A stretch of DNA of 12,020 bases from Thermoanaerobacterales bacterium UBA4880 (lineage in GTDB: Bacteria > Bacillota > Thermoanaerobacteria > Thermoanaerobacterales > UBA4877), in assembly GCA_002399285.1 (NCBI GenBank), contig DHDI01000013.1, positions 168,660-180,679 of the forward strand. The letters run 5' to 3'. The translations under genes were made by a program, and so were the position numbers. Every line of letters begins with the position of its first letter. The stretch's first letter is position 1. Below, in pieces: positions 1 to 7,797 of the stretch. A model generated the notes under the pieces. It worked only from the letters and a program-made list of their open reading frames with translations. It searched no databases and had not been told where the DNA came from.

Positions 1-342
1 ATGCGCGGCAGAACGCTGGATGATTCCTTTATAATACTGGATGAGGCGCAAAATACGACCGGCGAACAGATGAAGATGTTTCTCACCAGGATGGGTTACG
101 GTTCCAAGATGATAATAACCGGCGACATCACTCAGATAGATCTGCCCAGTTCAAAGAGATCGGGTCTGAAATTGGTCACTAAAATACTGGACGGCATAGA
201 CGGCATATCCTTCGTCTATCTGACAGCAAAGGACGTGGTCAGGAACCCATTGGTACAAAAGATAATATCCGCCTATACGGTGTATGAGGAGGGCAAAAAG
301 ATAAAGTCGCTGAAGAAGGAGGCGCCGAGATACAATGGTTGA
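1..342 (+). CDS. phoH: PhoH family ATPase, C-terminal part
   Basis: This is the last 113 codons of a PhoH-type P-loop NTPase, truncated on the 5' side by the window edge. The ATG at position 1 is an internal methionine of the family's conserved [20 protein letters not shown] stretch, not a start. FIILDEAQ (residues 10-17 of this fragment) is the Walker B region, and [10 protein letters not shown] (about 40-49) is the other strongly conserved block of the family. The Walker A loop would lie upstream, outside the window. PhoH proteins are cytoplasmic ATPases implicated in RNA metabolism; their exact role is poorly defined. The stop overlaps the ybeY start by 8 nt, so the two are translationally coupled. 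PhoH and YbeY are neighbours in many bacteria, which supports both calls. Confidence 0.95.
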   Translation: MRGRTLDDSFIILDEAQNTTGEQMKMFLTRMGYGSKMIITGDITQIDLPSSKRSGLKLVTKILDGIDGISFVYLTAKDVVRNPLVQKIISAYTVYEEGKKIKSLKKEAPRYNG

Positions 343-793
343 TATAGACGACAGGCAGGCGAGCGTAAATGTGGGGCCCGGCCTCTATGATATGATGAGG
401 GACGTGGTAAGGCAGACCCTGGCCAGTGAGAATTTTAATGCCAAGGCCGACGTCAGCGTCTCGCTGGTGGATAACGAGGAAATACGGGAACTGAACAGGA
501 CATACAGGGGGATAGATTCACCCACGGACGTGCTTTCCTTTCCGATGATGGAAGGGGAGGACAATCTCCACATTCCGGACATGCCCCTCATGCTCGGCGA
601 CATTGTCATATCGTTGGAGCGAGCCGCGGAGCAGAGCCGGGATTATGGACATTCTTTCGAACGGGAGGTGGGATTTCTCACCGCCCACGGCATGCTGCAT
701 CTATTGGGTTACGACCATCAGACGGATGAAGACAGCGAGGTAATGAGGCAAAAAGAGGAATCAGTACTGGAAAAACTTGATCTGAGGAGGTAA
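335..793 (+). CDS. ybeY: Endoribonuclease YbeY (16S rRNA maturation)
   Basis: This is a 152-residue UPF0054/YbeY metal-dependent endoribonuclease, of normal family length. The diagnostic zinc motif [11 protein letters not shown] is at residues 118-128, with ligands H118, H122 and H128. The conserved TDVLSFP block is at 64-70 and GDI at 88-90. Family knowledge: it acts in the cytoplasm in 16S rRNA 3'-end maturation and late 70S quality control, and is functionally linked to Era. The ATG is chosen because an AGAAGGAGG ribosome site (314-322) precedes it with normal spacing, inside the end of phoH. It ends 3 nt before cdd. In Bacillus subtilis an HD phosphohydrolase gene (yqfF/pgpH) lies between phoH and ybeY; here the two overlap directly. 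Confidence 0.97.
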   Translation: MVDIDDRQASVNVGPGLYDMMRDVVRQTLASENFNAKADVSVSLVDNEEIRELNRTYRGIDSPTDVLSFPMMEGEDNLHIPDMPLMLGDIVISLERAAEQSRDYGHSFEREVGFLTAHGMLHLLGYDHQTDEDSEVMRQKEESVLEKLDLRR

Positions 794-796
794 AGT

Positions 797-1186
797 ATGG
801 ATAAAAGACAACTGCTGGCAATGGCGGAAAAGGCCATGGAATCGGCCTATGTGCCCTACTCGGAGTTTCGCGTGGGCGCCGCTATTGTCACAAAGGACGG
901 AAAGATATACACCGGATGCAATATAGAGAATGCCAGCTACGGCGCGACCTGCTGTGCAGAGAGGGTAGCCATATTCAAGGCGGTGTCGGAGGGCGAGAGA
1001 GAATTCGAAGCCATAGCCATATCGGGAGGCAGCAAGTATACATATCCCTGCGGCATATGCAGACAGGTGATGGTCGAGTTCAATCCGGACATGATGGTGA
1101 TCGTGGGCGACAGTAAGGGCGATTACAGGGAATATAAGGCGTCTTCGCTGCTGCCGGAGTTTTTTGGACCGAAGGAGCTGAAATAA
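797..1186 (+). CDS. cdd: Cytidine deaminase
   Basis: This 129-residue protein has the length of the homotetrameric cytidine deaminases. It hydrolyses cytidine or deoxycytidine to uridine or deoxyuridine plus ammonia in pyrimidine salvage, in the cytoplasm. The substrate-binding segment NIENASYG is at residues 42-49. The catalytic zinc centre is C53-A-E55 together with PCGIC (84-88), so the ligands are C53, C85 and C88 and the proton shuttle is E55. A GAGGAGG ribosome site (784-790) lies in the last codons of ybeY, 6 nt before the ATG. The cdd-era pairing is typical of Firmicutes. The undecaprenol/diacylglycerol kinase gene (dgkA) that precedes cdd in B. subtilis is absent here. Confidence 0.97.
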   Translation: MDKRQLLAMAEKAMESAYVPYSEFRVGAAIVTKDGKIYTGCNIENASYGATCCAERVAIFKAVSEGEREFEAIAISGGSKYTYPCGICRQVMVEFNPDMMVIVGDSKGDYREYKASSLLPEFFGPKELK

Positions 1187-1190
1187 TTTT

Positions 1191-2084
1191 ATGGGCTTTA
1201 AATCAGGATTTGTTGCCGTCATAGGAAGGACCAACGTCGGCAAATCGACTTTAGTAAACGGTCTGGTCGGTGAGAAGGTCTCGATAATATCCAGCCGGCC
1301 GCAGACCACAAGGAACCGGATAATGGGCATAATGAACGGAGACAGCTATCAGGCGGTATTCCTCGATACTCCCGGGGTGCACAAGCCCAAGTATAAACTG
1401 GGGGAGTACATGGTGGAGACGGCCTTCTCCGCCATCCAGGATGCGGATGCGGTCATATACGTCGTCGAGCCCGACGGCATCATAGGTCCGGGAGACAATC
1501 TGATCACAGGAAAGCTGGAGGAGATACCGCAGCCGCTGTTCGTATGCATAAATAAGATCGATACCGCAGGCGGCGACAAGGTAGAGATCACAATGCAATT
1601 ATACAAGGACCGGCTCAAGGAGAGCAGTATAATACCTATCAGCGCGCTGTACGGCAGGAACATAGAGCCTTTGAAACGGAAGATAGCGGACAGCCTGCCC
1701 GAGGGTCCGAGATATTTTCCCGAGGACATGATAACCGATATGCCGGAGCAGTTCATAGTATCCGAGCTTATCAGGGAGAAGGCATTAAATCTCCTGAGGG
1801 AAGAGGTTCCCCACGGCCTGGCCGTCGAGATAGAGGATTTCCACAAGGACGAGGTAAAGGAACTGGTTCGCATAAGGGCCGTAATATACTGCGAGAAACA
1901 GTCCCACAAGTCCATCATCATCGGCAAGGACGGCAGGATGCTCAAAAAGATAGGCGAACAGGCAAGATATGACATAGAGAGACTGCTGAACGAACATGTC
2001 TTTTTGGAACTATGGGTAAAGGTAAAAGAGGGATGGAGAGACAGCGACTTCATGCTGAGAAACCTTGGGTTCAATAGATTTTAA
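1191..2084 (+). CDS. era: GTPase Era
   Basis: This 297-residue GTPase binds the 16S rRNA 3' end and assists 30S subunit assembly; it may associate with the membrane. Domain order is normal: an N-terminal GTPase domain (about 1-175) and a C-terminal KH RNA-binding domain (about 200-290). G1 is GRTNVGKST (12-20), G2 is around T39-T40, G3 is DTPG (59-62), G4 is NKID (121-124) and G5 is SAL (151-153). The KH loop is GKDG (245-248). The residue after GR in G1 is Thr where Pro is usual in this GTPase group; the catalytic G17-K18-S19 is intact. The ATG has GAAGGAG (1171-1177) upstream with a slightly long gap of 13 nt. No terminator hairpin follows directly. Confidence 0.97.
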   Translation: MGFKSGFVAVIGRTNVGKSTLVNGLVGEKVSIISSRPQTTRNRIMGIMNGDSYQAVFLDTPGVHKPKYKLGEYMVETAFSAIQDADAVIYVVEPDGIIGPGDNLITGKLEEIPQPLFVCINKIDTAGGDKVEITMQLYKDRLKESSIIPISALYGRNIEPLKRKIADSLPEGPRYFPEDMITDMPEQFIVSELIREKALNLLREEVPHGLAVEIEDFHKDEVKELVRIRAVIYCEKQSHKSIIIGKDGRMLKKIGEQARYDIERLLNEHVFLELWVKVKEGWRDSDFMLRNLGFNRF

Positions 2085-2111
2085 AAATATGATGCATCAA
2101 ACATAAAGAGA

Positions 2112-2120
2112 TGCTATAAT
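2112..2120 (+). promoter_or_regulatory. Extended -10 promoter candidate for yqzL-recO
   Basis: The sequence TGCTATAAT combines an exact TATAAT (-10, 2115-2120) with the upstream TG of an extended -10 element. No good -35 hexamer is seen 16-18 nt upstream, which is tolerated by extended -10 promoters. It lies in the 75-nt gap between era and yqzL, and transcription would start near 2127. This is a motif-based prediction. Confidence 0.5.
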
Positions 2121-2134
2121 GAAATAAACGAAGA

Positions 2135-2158
2135 CCCTTAAAAGAAAGGGAGGATCCC
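2135..2158 (+). promoter_or_regulatory. Alternative hairpins around the yqzL ribosome site
   Basis: CCCTT (2135-2139) can pair with AAGGG (2146-2150) over a six-base loop. The same GGGA (2148-2151) can instead pair with TCCC (2155-2158) over a three-base loop. Both helices use the AAAGGGAGG ribosome site of yqzL (2145-2153). The pairing is seen in the sequence; a regulatory role is inference only. Confidence 0.3.
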
Positions 2159-2159
2159 C

Positions 2160-2300
2160 ATGTTATATCTGATAGTGTGGCTTCTGTGGGGCCTATTCAA
2201 ATGCACCGGAGATATAGAGGTATACATGATGCTCAAAGAGTGCGAATATATATTAGATGATGAGGCTGATGATGAAGGAGCAGGGTGGCAATCTGTTTAA
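2160..2300 (+). CDS. yqzL: YqzL-like small protein
   Basis: This is a 46-codon gene between era and recO. The product has a hydrophobic, Trp-rich start (residues 1-13), then LFKCTGDIEVYMMLKEC (12-28), then an acidic tail (DDEADDEG, 33-40). The middle segment resembles the pattern of the YqzL family, a small uncharacterised Firmicute protein found at exactly this place in B. subtilis (era-yqzL-recO). Function is unknown. The start is supported by AAAGGGAGG (2145-2153) with 6 nt of spacing, one of the best ribosome sites in the window. The last 29 nt overlap the start region of recO in another frame, which suggests translational coupling. Identification rests on position plus the short motif. 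Confidence 0.75.
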   Translation: MLYLIVWLLWGLFKCTGDIEVYMMLKECEYILDDEADDEGAGWQSV

Positions 2301-3060
2301 AACCGATGCTATAACGCTTAGGTCATATAACTATGGAGAAAACGACAGGATCGTCACTTTATTTTCAGATGAGTTGGGGATGGTACAGGCCATAGCGAAG
2401 GGGGCTCGCAAAATAAAAAGCCGTCTTATGGGTGCGACTTTGCCCTTCTGTGAAGGAAATTATTTATTATATAAAGGCAGGTCTTTATGTACTATAACGC
2501 AATTTGAATTTAAGAGGGCATATAAAAATATATCTGATAATATGTCTAATCTGCTTTGTGCAGAGTATATGGCTGAACTGACATTGAAAACCGGAAGCGA
2601 ATACTATGACAGGAGGCTCTACCGACTTCTGCAGGAGGGGCTTGGCTGCCTCGAAAACGGCTGCTGCGGCCCGGAATTGTTGGAGTGGGCCTTCGCGCTG
2701 CGTGTGATGGATATAAACGGGGTATTGCCTAATCTTGACTGCTGCACCCGATGCGGCGAAGATATCAAAGGCGCCGCATGGTTCAGCGCGGCGGCGGGAG
2801 GCGTGCTTTGCGGTGCATGCCGCGGCGCTTATGCCGATTCATTTGCGATCGGTCGGGCAACATTGTCGGCCTGCAGTTATATAATGCGGCATAGCTTTGA
2901 AGATTTGGGCATAATAAACCTAAGCAAGGATACCGAAAGGGAGATAAACGGCATTGTAAGGTCCTGCGTATCATATTATATATCCCAGGACATCAAGACG
3001 GCCGATCTGCTGAATGTACAAGTGCTTAAGAAGAACCGGGGCAATGAGGGAAAGGAATAG
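2272..3060 (+). CDS. recO: DNA repair protein RecO
   Basis: RecO helps load RecA onto SSB-coated single-stranded DNA with RecR (and RecF) in gap repair. The N-terminal OB-fold begins at LFKTDAITLRSYNYGENDR and contains the conserved AIAKGARKIKS block (about residues 40-50). A zinc-finger pair CTRC (158-161) and CGAC (180-183) lies in the helical C-terminal part. At 262 codons the length is normal. The start is uncertain: ATG 2272 is used because TGAGG (2261-2265) lies 6 nt upstream. ATG 2257, 2260 and 2269 are in the same frame, and homologues often begin right at the LFKT segment, where CTG 2293 is the only candidate. The gene overlaps yqzL, and its last codons form part of the downstream T-box stem. 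Confidence 0.92.
   Translation: MKEQGGNLFKTDAITLRSYNYGENDRIVTLFSDELGMVQAIAKGARKIKSRLMGATLPFCEGNYLLYKGRSLCTITQFEFKRAYKNISDNMSNLLCAEYMAELTLKTGSEYYDRRLYRLLQEGLGCLENGCCGPELLEWAFALRVMDINGVLPNLDCCTRCGEDIKGAAWFSAAAGGVLCGACRGAYADSFAIGRATLSACSYIMRHSFEDLGIINLSKDTEREINGIVRSCVSYYISQDIKTADLLNVQVLKKNRGNEGKE
2954..2982 (+). promoter_or_regulatory. Weak promoter candidate inside recO for glyQS
   Basis: TTGTAA (2954-2959) and TATATA (2977-2982) are separated by 17 nt within the recO coding sequence, about 70 nt before the T-box stem I. Each box matches consensus at 4 of 6 positions. A promoter should exist here if glyQS is transcribed independently of recO, but this match is weak and AT-rich matches arise by chance. 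Confidence 0.2.
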
Positions 3061-3217
3061 ACTGACTCAGTATAAAGCGATTCCGGGACGGTGGAAGCCG
3101 GATTATGAAATCAGCCGAAGGGCGTTCCTGAGCTTCGACAATGAGAGGGCCTTATGGCCAAAGAGGGTGGAACCGCGGGTTTTAACTCGTCCCTTTATTA
3201 TGAGGGGCGGTTTTTTT
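3053..3217 (+). promoter_or_regulatory. T-box riboswitch, tRNA-Gly specific, controlling glyQS
   Basis: This leader senses uncharged tRNA-Gly and permits transcription of glyQS when glycine charging is low. Stem I base pairs AGGAA (3053-3057) with TTCCT (3125-3129). The apical stem TCCGG (3082-3086) pairs with CCGGA (3098-3102) around the conserved distal loop GACGGTGGAAG (3087-3097), preceded by the AAAGCGA bulge segment. The specifier is GGC (3121-3123, Gly) in GAAGGGCGTTCCTGAGC, the same context I recall for the B. subtilis glyQS leader. A GGCC-TTAT-GGCC hairpin (3148-3159) is stem III. The T-box AGGGTGGAACCGCG is at 3164-3177, and its TGGA (3168-3171) can pair with the UCCA end of tRNA-Gly. 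The antiterminator pairs AGGG (3164-3167) with CCCT (3191-3194) and CGGGT (3176-3180) with ACTCG (3185-3189). The leader starts inside recO. Confidence 0.95.
3187..3217 (+). terminator. T-box-controlled intrinsic terminator before glyQ
   Basis: CGTCCCT (3188-3194) pairs with AGGGGCG (3203-3209, one G-T pair) around an 8-nt loop and is followed by seven T (3211-3217). CCCT (3191-3194) is shared with the antiterminator, so the two structures exclude each other, as expected for a T-box. Confidence 0.93.
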
Positions 3218-3258
3218 ATATTTACTACAGAATTTTATCCGATCGAGGAGGTAAAAGG

Positions 3259-4143
3259 ATGAATTTTCAGGAACTGATAATGGGATTGCAGGAATTCTGG
3301 GCAAAGCGGGGATGCATAATCGCACAGCCCTATGATGTTGAGAATGGGGCCGGTACGATGAACCCCTCGACGTTTTTGCGGTCTCTGGGACCGGAACCAT
3401 GGCATGTGGCATATGTGGAACCGTCGAGAAGACCGGCCGACGGGAGATATGGGGAAAATCCCAACCGCTTGTATCAGCACCATCAATTTCAAGTCATAAT
3501 GAAGCCGTCGCCCGATGATATTCAGGAACAGTATTTGGATAGCCTGAGGTTTATCGGCATCGATCCGCTCAAGCATGACATAAGGTTTGTGGAGGACAAC
3601 TGGGAATCCCCGACGCTGGGCGCCTGGGGTCTGGGCTGGGAAGTCTGGCTGGATGGCATGGAGGTCACGCAGTTTACCTATTTTCAACAGGTGGGCGGCA
3701 TAGACGTAAAGCCGGTGTCCTCGGAGATTACATACGGGTTGGAGAGGCTGGCCATGTACGTTCAGGAGGTCGACAATGTGTTTGACATCCGCTATACGGA
3801 CGGCATAACCTATGGAGAGATATTTCACAGGGCGGAATTCGAGCACTCCGCATACAGCTTTGACGTGGCGGATGTGGATCTGCTGCTGGATCTGTTTGAT
3901 AAATATGAGGCCGAGGCCAGGCGGGTGATATCGGAGGGGCTCATAATGCCGGCCTACGACTATGTGCTCAAGTGCTCGCATACCTTTAACCAACTGGAGG
4001 CGAGGGGGGCCATAAGCGTTACCCAAAGGACGGCTTACATCGGCCGGGTGAGATCGCTGGCCAGGCTGTGTGCGAAGGCATATGCCGAGCAAAGGGAGTC
4101 CATGGGTTATCCCCTGCTGAAAGGAGAGAGTGTAAATGGCTAG
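3259..4143 (+). CDS. glyQ: Glycyl-tRNA synthetase alpha subunit
   Basis: This 294-residue catalytic subunit of the bacterial alpha2-beta2 glycyl-tRNA synthetase carries the class II active site that forms glycyl-adenylate in the cytoplasm. Seen motifs are [19 protein letters not shown] (30-48), [19 protein letters not shown] (52-70, motif 2), [12 protein letters not shown] (74-85) and GLERL (160-164, motif 3). The ATG at 3259 is chosen because GGAGG (3247-3251) lies 7 nt upstream and family members begin with FQELI-like sequence. The open frame continues upstream to an ATG at 3154, but that extension translates the T-box and terminator and is not real. The stop overlaps the glyS start by 8 nt. 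Expression is governed by the T-box leader. Confidence 0.98.
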   Translation: MNFQELIMGLQEFWAKRGCIIAQPYDVENGAGTMNPSTFLRSLGPEPWHVAYVEPSRRPADGRYGENPNRLYQHHQFQVIMKPSPDDIQEQYLDSLRFIGIDPLKHDIRFVEDNWESPTLGAWGLGWEVWLDGMEVTQFTYFQQVGGIDVKPVSSEITYGLERLAMYVQEVDNVFDIRYTDGITYGEIFHRAEFEHSAYSFDVADVDLLLDLFDKYEAEARRVISEGLIMPAYDYVLKCSHTFNQLEARGAISVTQRTAYIGRVRSLARLCAKAYAEQRESMGYPLLKGESVNG

Positions 4144-6202
4144 AGATCTGGTTTTCGAGATAGGCACCGAAGAGCTTCCCGCAAATTATATTCCCGATAC
4201 GGTCAGACAATTAAGGGAAAAGGCGGAGGAAAAATTCAGTGCATATAAGCTGGCGCATGAGGGAATAGAGATATACGCTACGCCGCGCAGACTGATATTA
4301 TTCGTAAGGGTCCTTGTGGAAAAGCAGGAAGACTATGTGGTCACGACAAAGGGGCCTGCAAGGAAGTCGGCCTTTGATGAAAACGGCGATCCCACAAGAG
4401 CCCTCAAAGGATTTTTGAAAGGACAGCAGGCGTCATTGGAAGATGTGGAGATAAGGGAACTGAACGGCGCCGAATATGTATATGTGGATAAAAAGGTTTC
4501 GGGTAAACCGACCGATGAACTGCTTAAAGAGATACTGCCGGACATTATTAAAACACTTGGATTTCCAAAGTCCATGCGATGGGGCGACCACGATCTGCGG
4601 TTTGCGCGTCCCATCCGTTGGCTGCTTGTCTTATACGGCGACCAAACGATACCGTTTCATATGGAAAATATAACCGCGTCGAATTATACCTATGGACATA
4701 GATTTTTGAGCGGCGGCAGGCTGACGATCACGAATGCGGATGAGTTTTTTGCAGCTCTCAAACAGGCTCATGTCATATATGATCAGGAGGAGAGAAGACA
4801 AATCATCCTGGAGGGCGCGAAGAAACTTGCGGAGAGCGTTGGAGGCAGTCTGGTCTATGATGAAGAGCTGCTGAGCGAAGTCACCTATATAGTCGAATAT
4901 CCTACGCCGCTTATGGGAAGCTTCGACGAAGAGTTCCTTGCGCTTCCGACCGAAGCGGTCATCACGCCGATGAAGGAGCACCAGAGATATTTTCCCGTCG
5001 TAGACGGAAAGGGCAAACTGCTTCCGCATTTCGTCACCGTAAGGAATGGCGGGAGCGACTATATAGATGAAGTGAGGAAGGGAAATGAAAGGGTGCTCAG
5101 GGCCAGGCTTAAGGATGCCGACTTCTTTTACAGAGAGGACAAGAAATTTCCCTTGGAGCACTATGTGGACAAACTGAAGAATGTACTTTTTCAGGCAGAA
5201 TTGGGAAGTCTATATGACAAGACACAGCGTATAATCGGCATATGTGATTTTATATGCGGGCAGCTGGATCTTAGTAAGAGCGAAACGGACATTGTAAAGC
5301 GAGCGGCTTATTTATGCAAGGCCGACCTTGTCACCCAAATGGTCAATGAATTTGATGAACTGCAGGGTATAATGGGAATGTACTATGCCTCGGAGAGCGG
5401 TGAGAAGCCGGAGGTGGCCTGCGCCATAGGGGGACAATACAAACCCGCCTTTGCCGGAGATGAACTGCCGCAGACGCTGGCAGGCAGAATATTGAGCGCG
5501 GCGGATAAAATAGATACCGTTGCCGGCTGCTTCAGCAAGGGACTTGAACCGACCGGTTCCCAGGACCCGTATGGGCTGAGAAGGTCGGTCATCGGTATTA
5601 TAAACTTAATGTGCAGCGGGCTGGACGTGGACCTGAACGGTATACTGGACAGTTCATTATCCAATTTCACGGATAAAGCCGAAGAAAAAGAGGATGTCAA
5701 GCTCAAACTCATCAATTTTATAAAGCAGAGATATAAGGGCATACTTGTCGACGAGGGGATCAGATATGATGTGGCCGACGCCGTTTTGGACGGCTGGATC
5801 GGACATCTGCCCGACATAAGGAAAAGGACGGCGTCGCTTATGAAATGGCTGGACAATGACGAAATAGGCATGATACTTACCACATTTAAAAGGGTGTCTA
5901 ATCTGGCCAAGTTTGCCGAGAGCGATGTGATAAAGCCGGAGATCTTTACCGAAGATGCGGAGAAGGCCATGTTCGATTGCTATGTCAAAGTCCGGGACGG
6001 CGTGAACGCCGAAGTGAGTACAGGCAATTACGACAAGGCATTGGCAATGATCAAGGAGTTGTATAAGCCCCTTAATAGATTCTTTGACGAGGTCATGGTC
6101 ATGTCGGAAGACCGGGACCTTAAGGACAATAGATTGGCACTTTTGCAGTCTATACAGGATATGATGATGCACATAGCTAATTTTTCATTGATTTCATATT
6201 GA
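4136..6202 (+). CDS. glyS: Glycyl-tRNA synthetase beta subunit
   Basis: This 688-residue beta subunit of the heterotetrameric glycyl-tRNA synthetase binds tRNA-Gly. The N-terminus [17 protein letters not shown] (4-20) is the family signature. [10 protein letters not shown] (281-290) is another conserved block. An HD-like domain follows, with [20 protein letters not shown] (390-409) and [12 protein letters not shown] (472-483). A DALR-type anticodon-binding domain is expected at about 580-680. Length is normal for the family. AAAGGAGAG (4120-4128) precedes the ATG, and the gene overlaps glyQ by 8 nt, which would help equal subunit synthesis. Its stop codon touches the strong terminator directly downstream. 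Confidence 0.98.
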   Translation: MARDLVFEIGTEELPANYIPDTVRQLREKAEEKFSAYKLAHEGIEIYATPRRLILFVRVLVEKQEDYVVTTKGPARKSAFDENGDPTRALKGFLKGQQASLEDVEIRELNGAEYVYVDKKVSGKPTDELLKEILPDIIKTLGFPKSMRWGDHDLRFARPIRWLLVLYGDQTIPFHMENITASNYTYGHRFLSGGRLTITNADEFFAALKQAHVIYDQEERRQIILEGAKKLAESVGGSLVYDEELLSEVTYIVEYPTPLMGSFDEEFLALPTEAVITPMKEHQRYFPVVDGKGKLLPHFVTVRNGGSDYIDEVRKGNERVLRARLKDADFFYREDKKFPLEHYVDKLKNVLFQAELGSLYDKTQRIIGICDFICGQLDLSKSETDIVKRAAYLCKADLVTQMVNEFDELQGIMGMYYASESGEKPEVACAIGGQYKPAFAGDELPQTLAGRILSAADKIDTVAGCFSKGLEPTGSQDPYGLRRSVIGIINLMCSGLDVDLNGILDSSLSNFTDKAEEKEDVKLKLINFIKQRYKGILVDEGIRYDVADAVLDGWIGHLPDIRKRTASLMKWLDNDEIGMILTTFKRVSNLAKFAESDVIKPEIFTEDAEKAMFDCYVKVRDGVNAEVSTGNYDKALAMIKELYKPLNRFFDEVMVMSEDRDLKDNRLALLQSIQDMMMHIANFSLISY

Positions 6203-6222
6203 GCCCCGCCGGGGCTTTTTTT
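6202..6222 (+). terminator. Intrinsic terminator of glyQS
   Basis: AGCCCC (6202-6207) pairs perfectly with GGGGCT (6211-6216) over a GCC loop, followed by an unbroken T run to 6222. The first stem base is the last base of the glyS stop codon. Confidence 0.95.
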
Positions 6223-6243
6223 ATTAATAAAAAAAGAAGGATT

Positions 6244-6272
6244 TATTCAATAAATATAGTATTATATATAAT
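6244..6272 (+). promoter_or_regulatory. Sigma-A-type promoter candidate for ccpN
   Basis: An exact TATAAT (6267-6272) lies 17 nt after TATTCA (6244-6249, 3 of 6 matches to TTGACA), in an AT-rich stretch just after the glyS terminator. Some new promoter is required here because the terminator separates ccpN from glyQS. The AT-richness makes the exact choice of boxes uncertain. Confidence 0.45.
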
Positions 6273-6307
6273 AAATAGTATGACGTTAATCAGCGGGGGT
6301 GATCAAC

Positions 6308-6940
6308 ATTCCATTTACAGATAGGCAGCAGAATATCATCAATATCGTCAGAACGAGCCAGCCTATTACCAGTGAACACATTGCGGAAAGACTGGATTTG
6401 ACGAGGGCTACGCTCAGGCCGGATCTTGCCATACTGACCATGTCCGGGATACTTGAGGCAAAACCCAAGGTAGGATATTATTATACCGGCCGCTCAAGTC
6501 TGAATGTCGTATCCGAATACCTGAACAGTGTCAAGGTCAGCGAAATAAAATCCATGCCTGCCATCGTGGAAGAAAACACCTCGGTTTATGATGCCGTCGT
6601 CACATTGTTCCTTGAGGATGTAGGGACAATATTTATAACCAGCGGCGGCTACCTTGCCGGAGCCGTTTCCAGGAAGGATTTTTTGAAGGTCGCCATCGGG
6701 GGGAGCAGCGATCTGAATAAGGTGCCGGTCGGAGTTATTATGACCAGAATGCCGAATATAATTGTTACCAGGGATGAAGAATCGATAGTTGACGCGGCGC
6801 GTAAAATTATATTACACGAGGTGGACAGCATGCCGGTGGTGGAAACGCTGAACGAAAACGGCAGGGAGCTCTTTAGGATCACGGGCAAGGTATCCAAGAC
6901 CAATATTGCGCGATTTTTTGTCCAAATATCCAATGGTTAG
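6308..6940 (+). CDS. ccpN: CcpN-type transcriptional repressor (HTH plus CBS pair)
   Basis: CcpN represses gluconeogenic genes in B. subtilis (gapB, pckA) when glycolytic substrates are present. An N-terminal winged HTH (about residues 5-60) carries SEHIAERLDLTRATLRPDL (22-40) and ends in KPKVGYYYTG (52-61). Two CBS domains follow (about 80-130 and 143-205), the likely ligand sensor. The length of 210 aa is close to the B. subtilis protein. The start is unusual. The only standard start in frame is GTG 6299, but it sits inside the ribosome site GGGGGTGATC (6295-6304). An ATT at 6308 lies 8 nt after the G core and gives MPFTDRQ, the usual family beginning. I annotate ATT; GTG would add three residues. 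The next gene encodes a PPDK regulator, the same pair as in B. subtilis. Confidence 0.9.
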   Translation: MPFTDRQQNIINIVRTSQPITSEHIAERLDLTRATLRPDLAILTMSGILEAKPKVGYYYTGRSSLNVVSEYLNSVKVSEIKSMPAIVEENTSVYDAVVTLFLEDVGTIFITSGGYLAGAVSRKDFLKVAIGGSSDLNKVPVGVIMTRMPNIIVTRDEESIVDAARKIILHEVDSMPVVETLNENGRELFRITGKVSKTNIARFFVQISNG

Positions 6941-6951
6941 GGGCGAATATT

Positions 6952-7797
6952 TTGAATGGTGAATTGATTATCTATGCCGTTTCCGATTCCGTGGGAGATA
7001 CGGCGGAAGAGGTCGCAAGGGCTGCGGCCGTCCAGTTTAATTCCCATGTGAAGGAAATCAAAAGAATTCCGAATCTAAACGAGATTGAGATGGTGGATGA
7101 GCTTTTAAATAGAGTCAAGGGACCCGGTGTTCTCATTGCATATACCATTATATTACCTGAAATAAAGGAACATCTTGAAAAGAAGACGCGAGAAGCGGGG
7201 ATTCCGGCTGTCGATCTGTTGGGGCCCGTTATCGAGAACATAGAACAGCTTACCGGTTTGAAACCGAAACATGAAGCGGGACTGCAGCGCAAGATGAATC
7301 TGGAGTACTTCAAGAGGATAGATGCCGTTGAGTTTGCGGTGAAGAATGACGACGGCAAAGACCCAAGGGGCATTTTGAAAGCCGATGCGGTTCTGCTGGG
7401 TGTTTCGCGCACGTCGAAGACCCCATTATCCATGTATCTTGCAAATAAAAATGTTTATGTGGCCAATCTTCCGATCGTTCCCGAGGTCGAACCCCCCAAA
7501 GAGCTTTATATGATTTCCTGTGAGAAGATTTATGGACTGGTTATCCAGCCGGAGAAGTTAAACGAAATAAGGCGTGAGCGGCTGAGATTTTTGGGTTTGA
7601 ATGACAATGCCAGTTATGCCAATATCAGCCGTATTAAGAGGGAATTGAAGTTTTCTGAGAAAGTCATGAAGAACCTTAACTGCAAAATAATTGACGTTAC
7701 CAATAAGGCGGTCGAAGAAACTGCAAGCATCATCTTGGATGATCTTAATAATCGATTGATTGAGGGCGGTAATGTTGAAGATAAGGGAAACAACTGA
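6952..7797 (+). CDS. Pyruvate, phosphate dikinase regulatory protein
   Basis: This 281-residue DUF299/PDRP family protein is a bifunctional ADP-dependent kinase and Pi-dependent phosphorylase. It inactivates and reactivates pyruvate phosphate dikinase (or PEP synthase) by phosphorylating a threonine near the catalytic histidine. The N-terminus has [18 protein letters not shown] (8-25), the family signature. The P-loop is [11 protein letters not shown] (150-160). TTG at 6952 is the start: it is in frame, follows AGGGG (6939-6943), and gives the usual short N-terminus. It follows ccpN after 11 nt and overlaps dgt by 26 nt. B. subtilis carries the orthologue (yqfL) at the same place, where it also modulates CcpN activity. 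The choice between PPDK and PEP synthase as target cannot be made from the sequence; PPDK is more likely in Clostridia. Confidence 0.93.
   Translation: MNGELIIYAVSDSVGDTAEEVARAAAVQFNSHVKEIKRIPNLNEIEMVDELLNRVKGPGVLIAYTIILPEIKEHLEKKTREAGIPAVDLLGPVIENIEQLTGLKPKHEAGLQRKMNLEYFKRIDAVEFAVKNDDGKDPRGILKADAVLLGVSRTSKTPLSMYLANKNVYVANLPIVPEVEPPKELYMISCEKIYGLVIQPEKLNEIRRERLRFLGLNDNASYANISRIKRELKFSEKVMKNLNCKIIDVTNKAVEETASIILDDLNNRLIEGGNVEDKGNN

Noticed and set aside
1349..2074. Minus-strand open frame of 241 codons opposite era
   Set aside because: Low-complexity Ser-rich translation typical of antisense shadows; era on the + strand explains the region.
3061..3071. Perfect dyad ACTGA-C-TCAGT as a possible operator
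   Set aside because: It lies inside T-box stem I, where parts of it pair elsewhere, and a one-base loop cannot form a hairpin.
3154..3258. In-frame N-terminal extension of glyQ starting at ATG 3154
   Set aside because: It translates stem III, the T-box and the terminator. The good ribosome site and family N-terminus are at ATG 3259.
3014..3262. Open frame of 82 codons across the recO end and T-box
   Set aside because: It overlaps recO and a structured RNA leader and has no ribosome site or family resemblance.
3235..4167. Long open frame on the minus strand opposite glyQ
   Set aside because: It is an antisense shadow of the conserved glyQ coding sequence, with no recognisable domain and no promoter or ribosome site.
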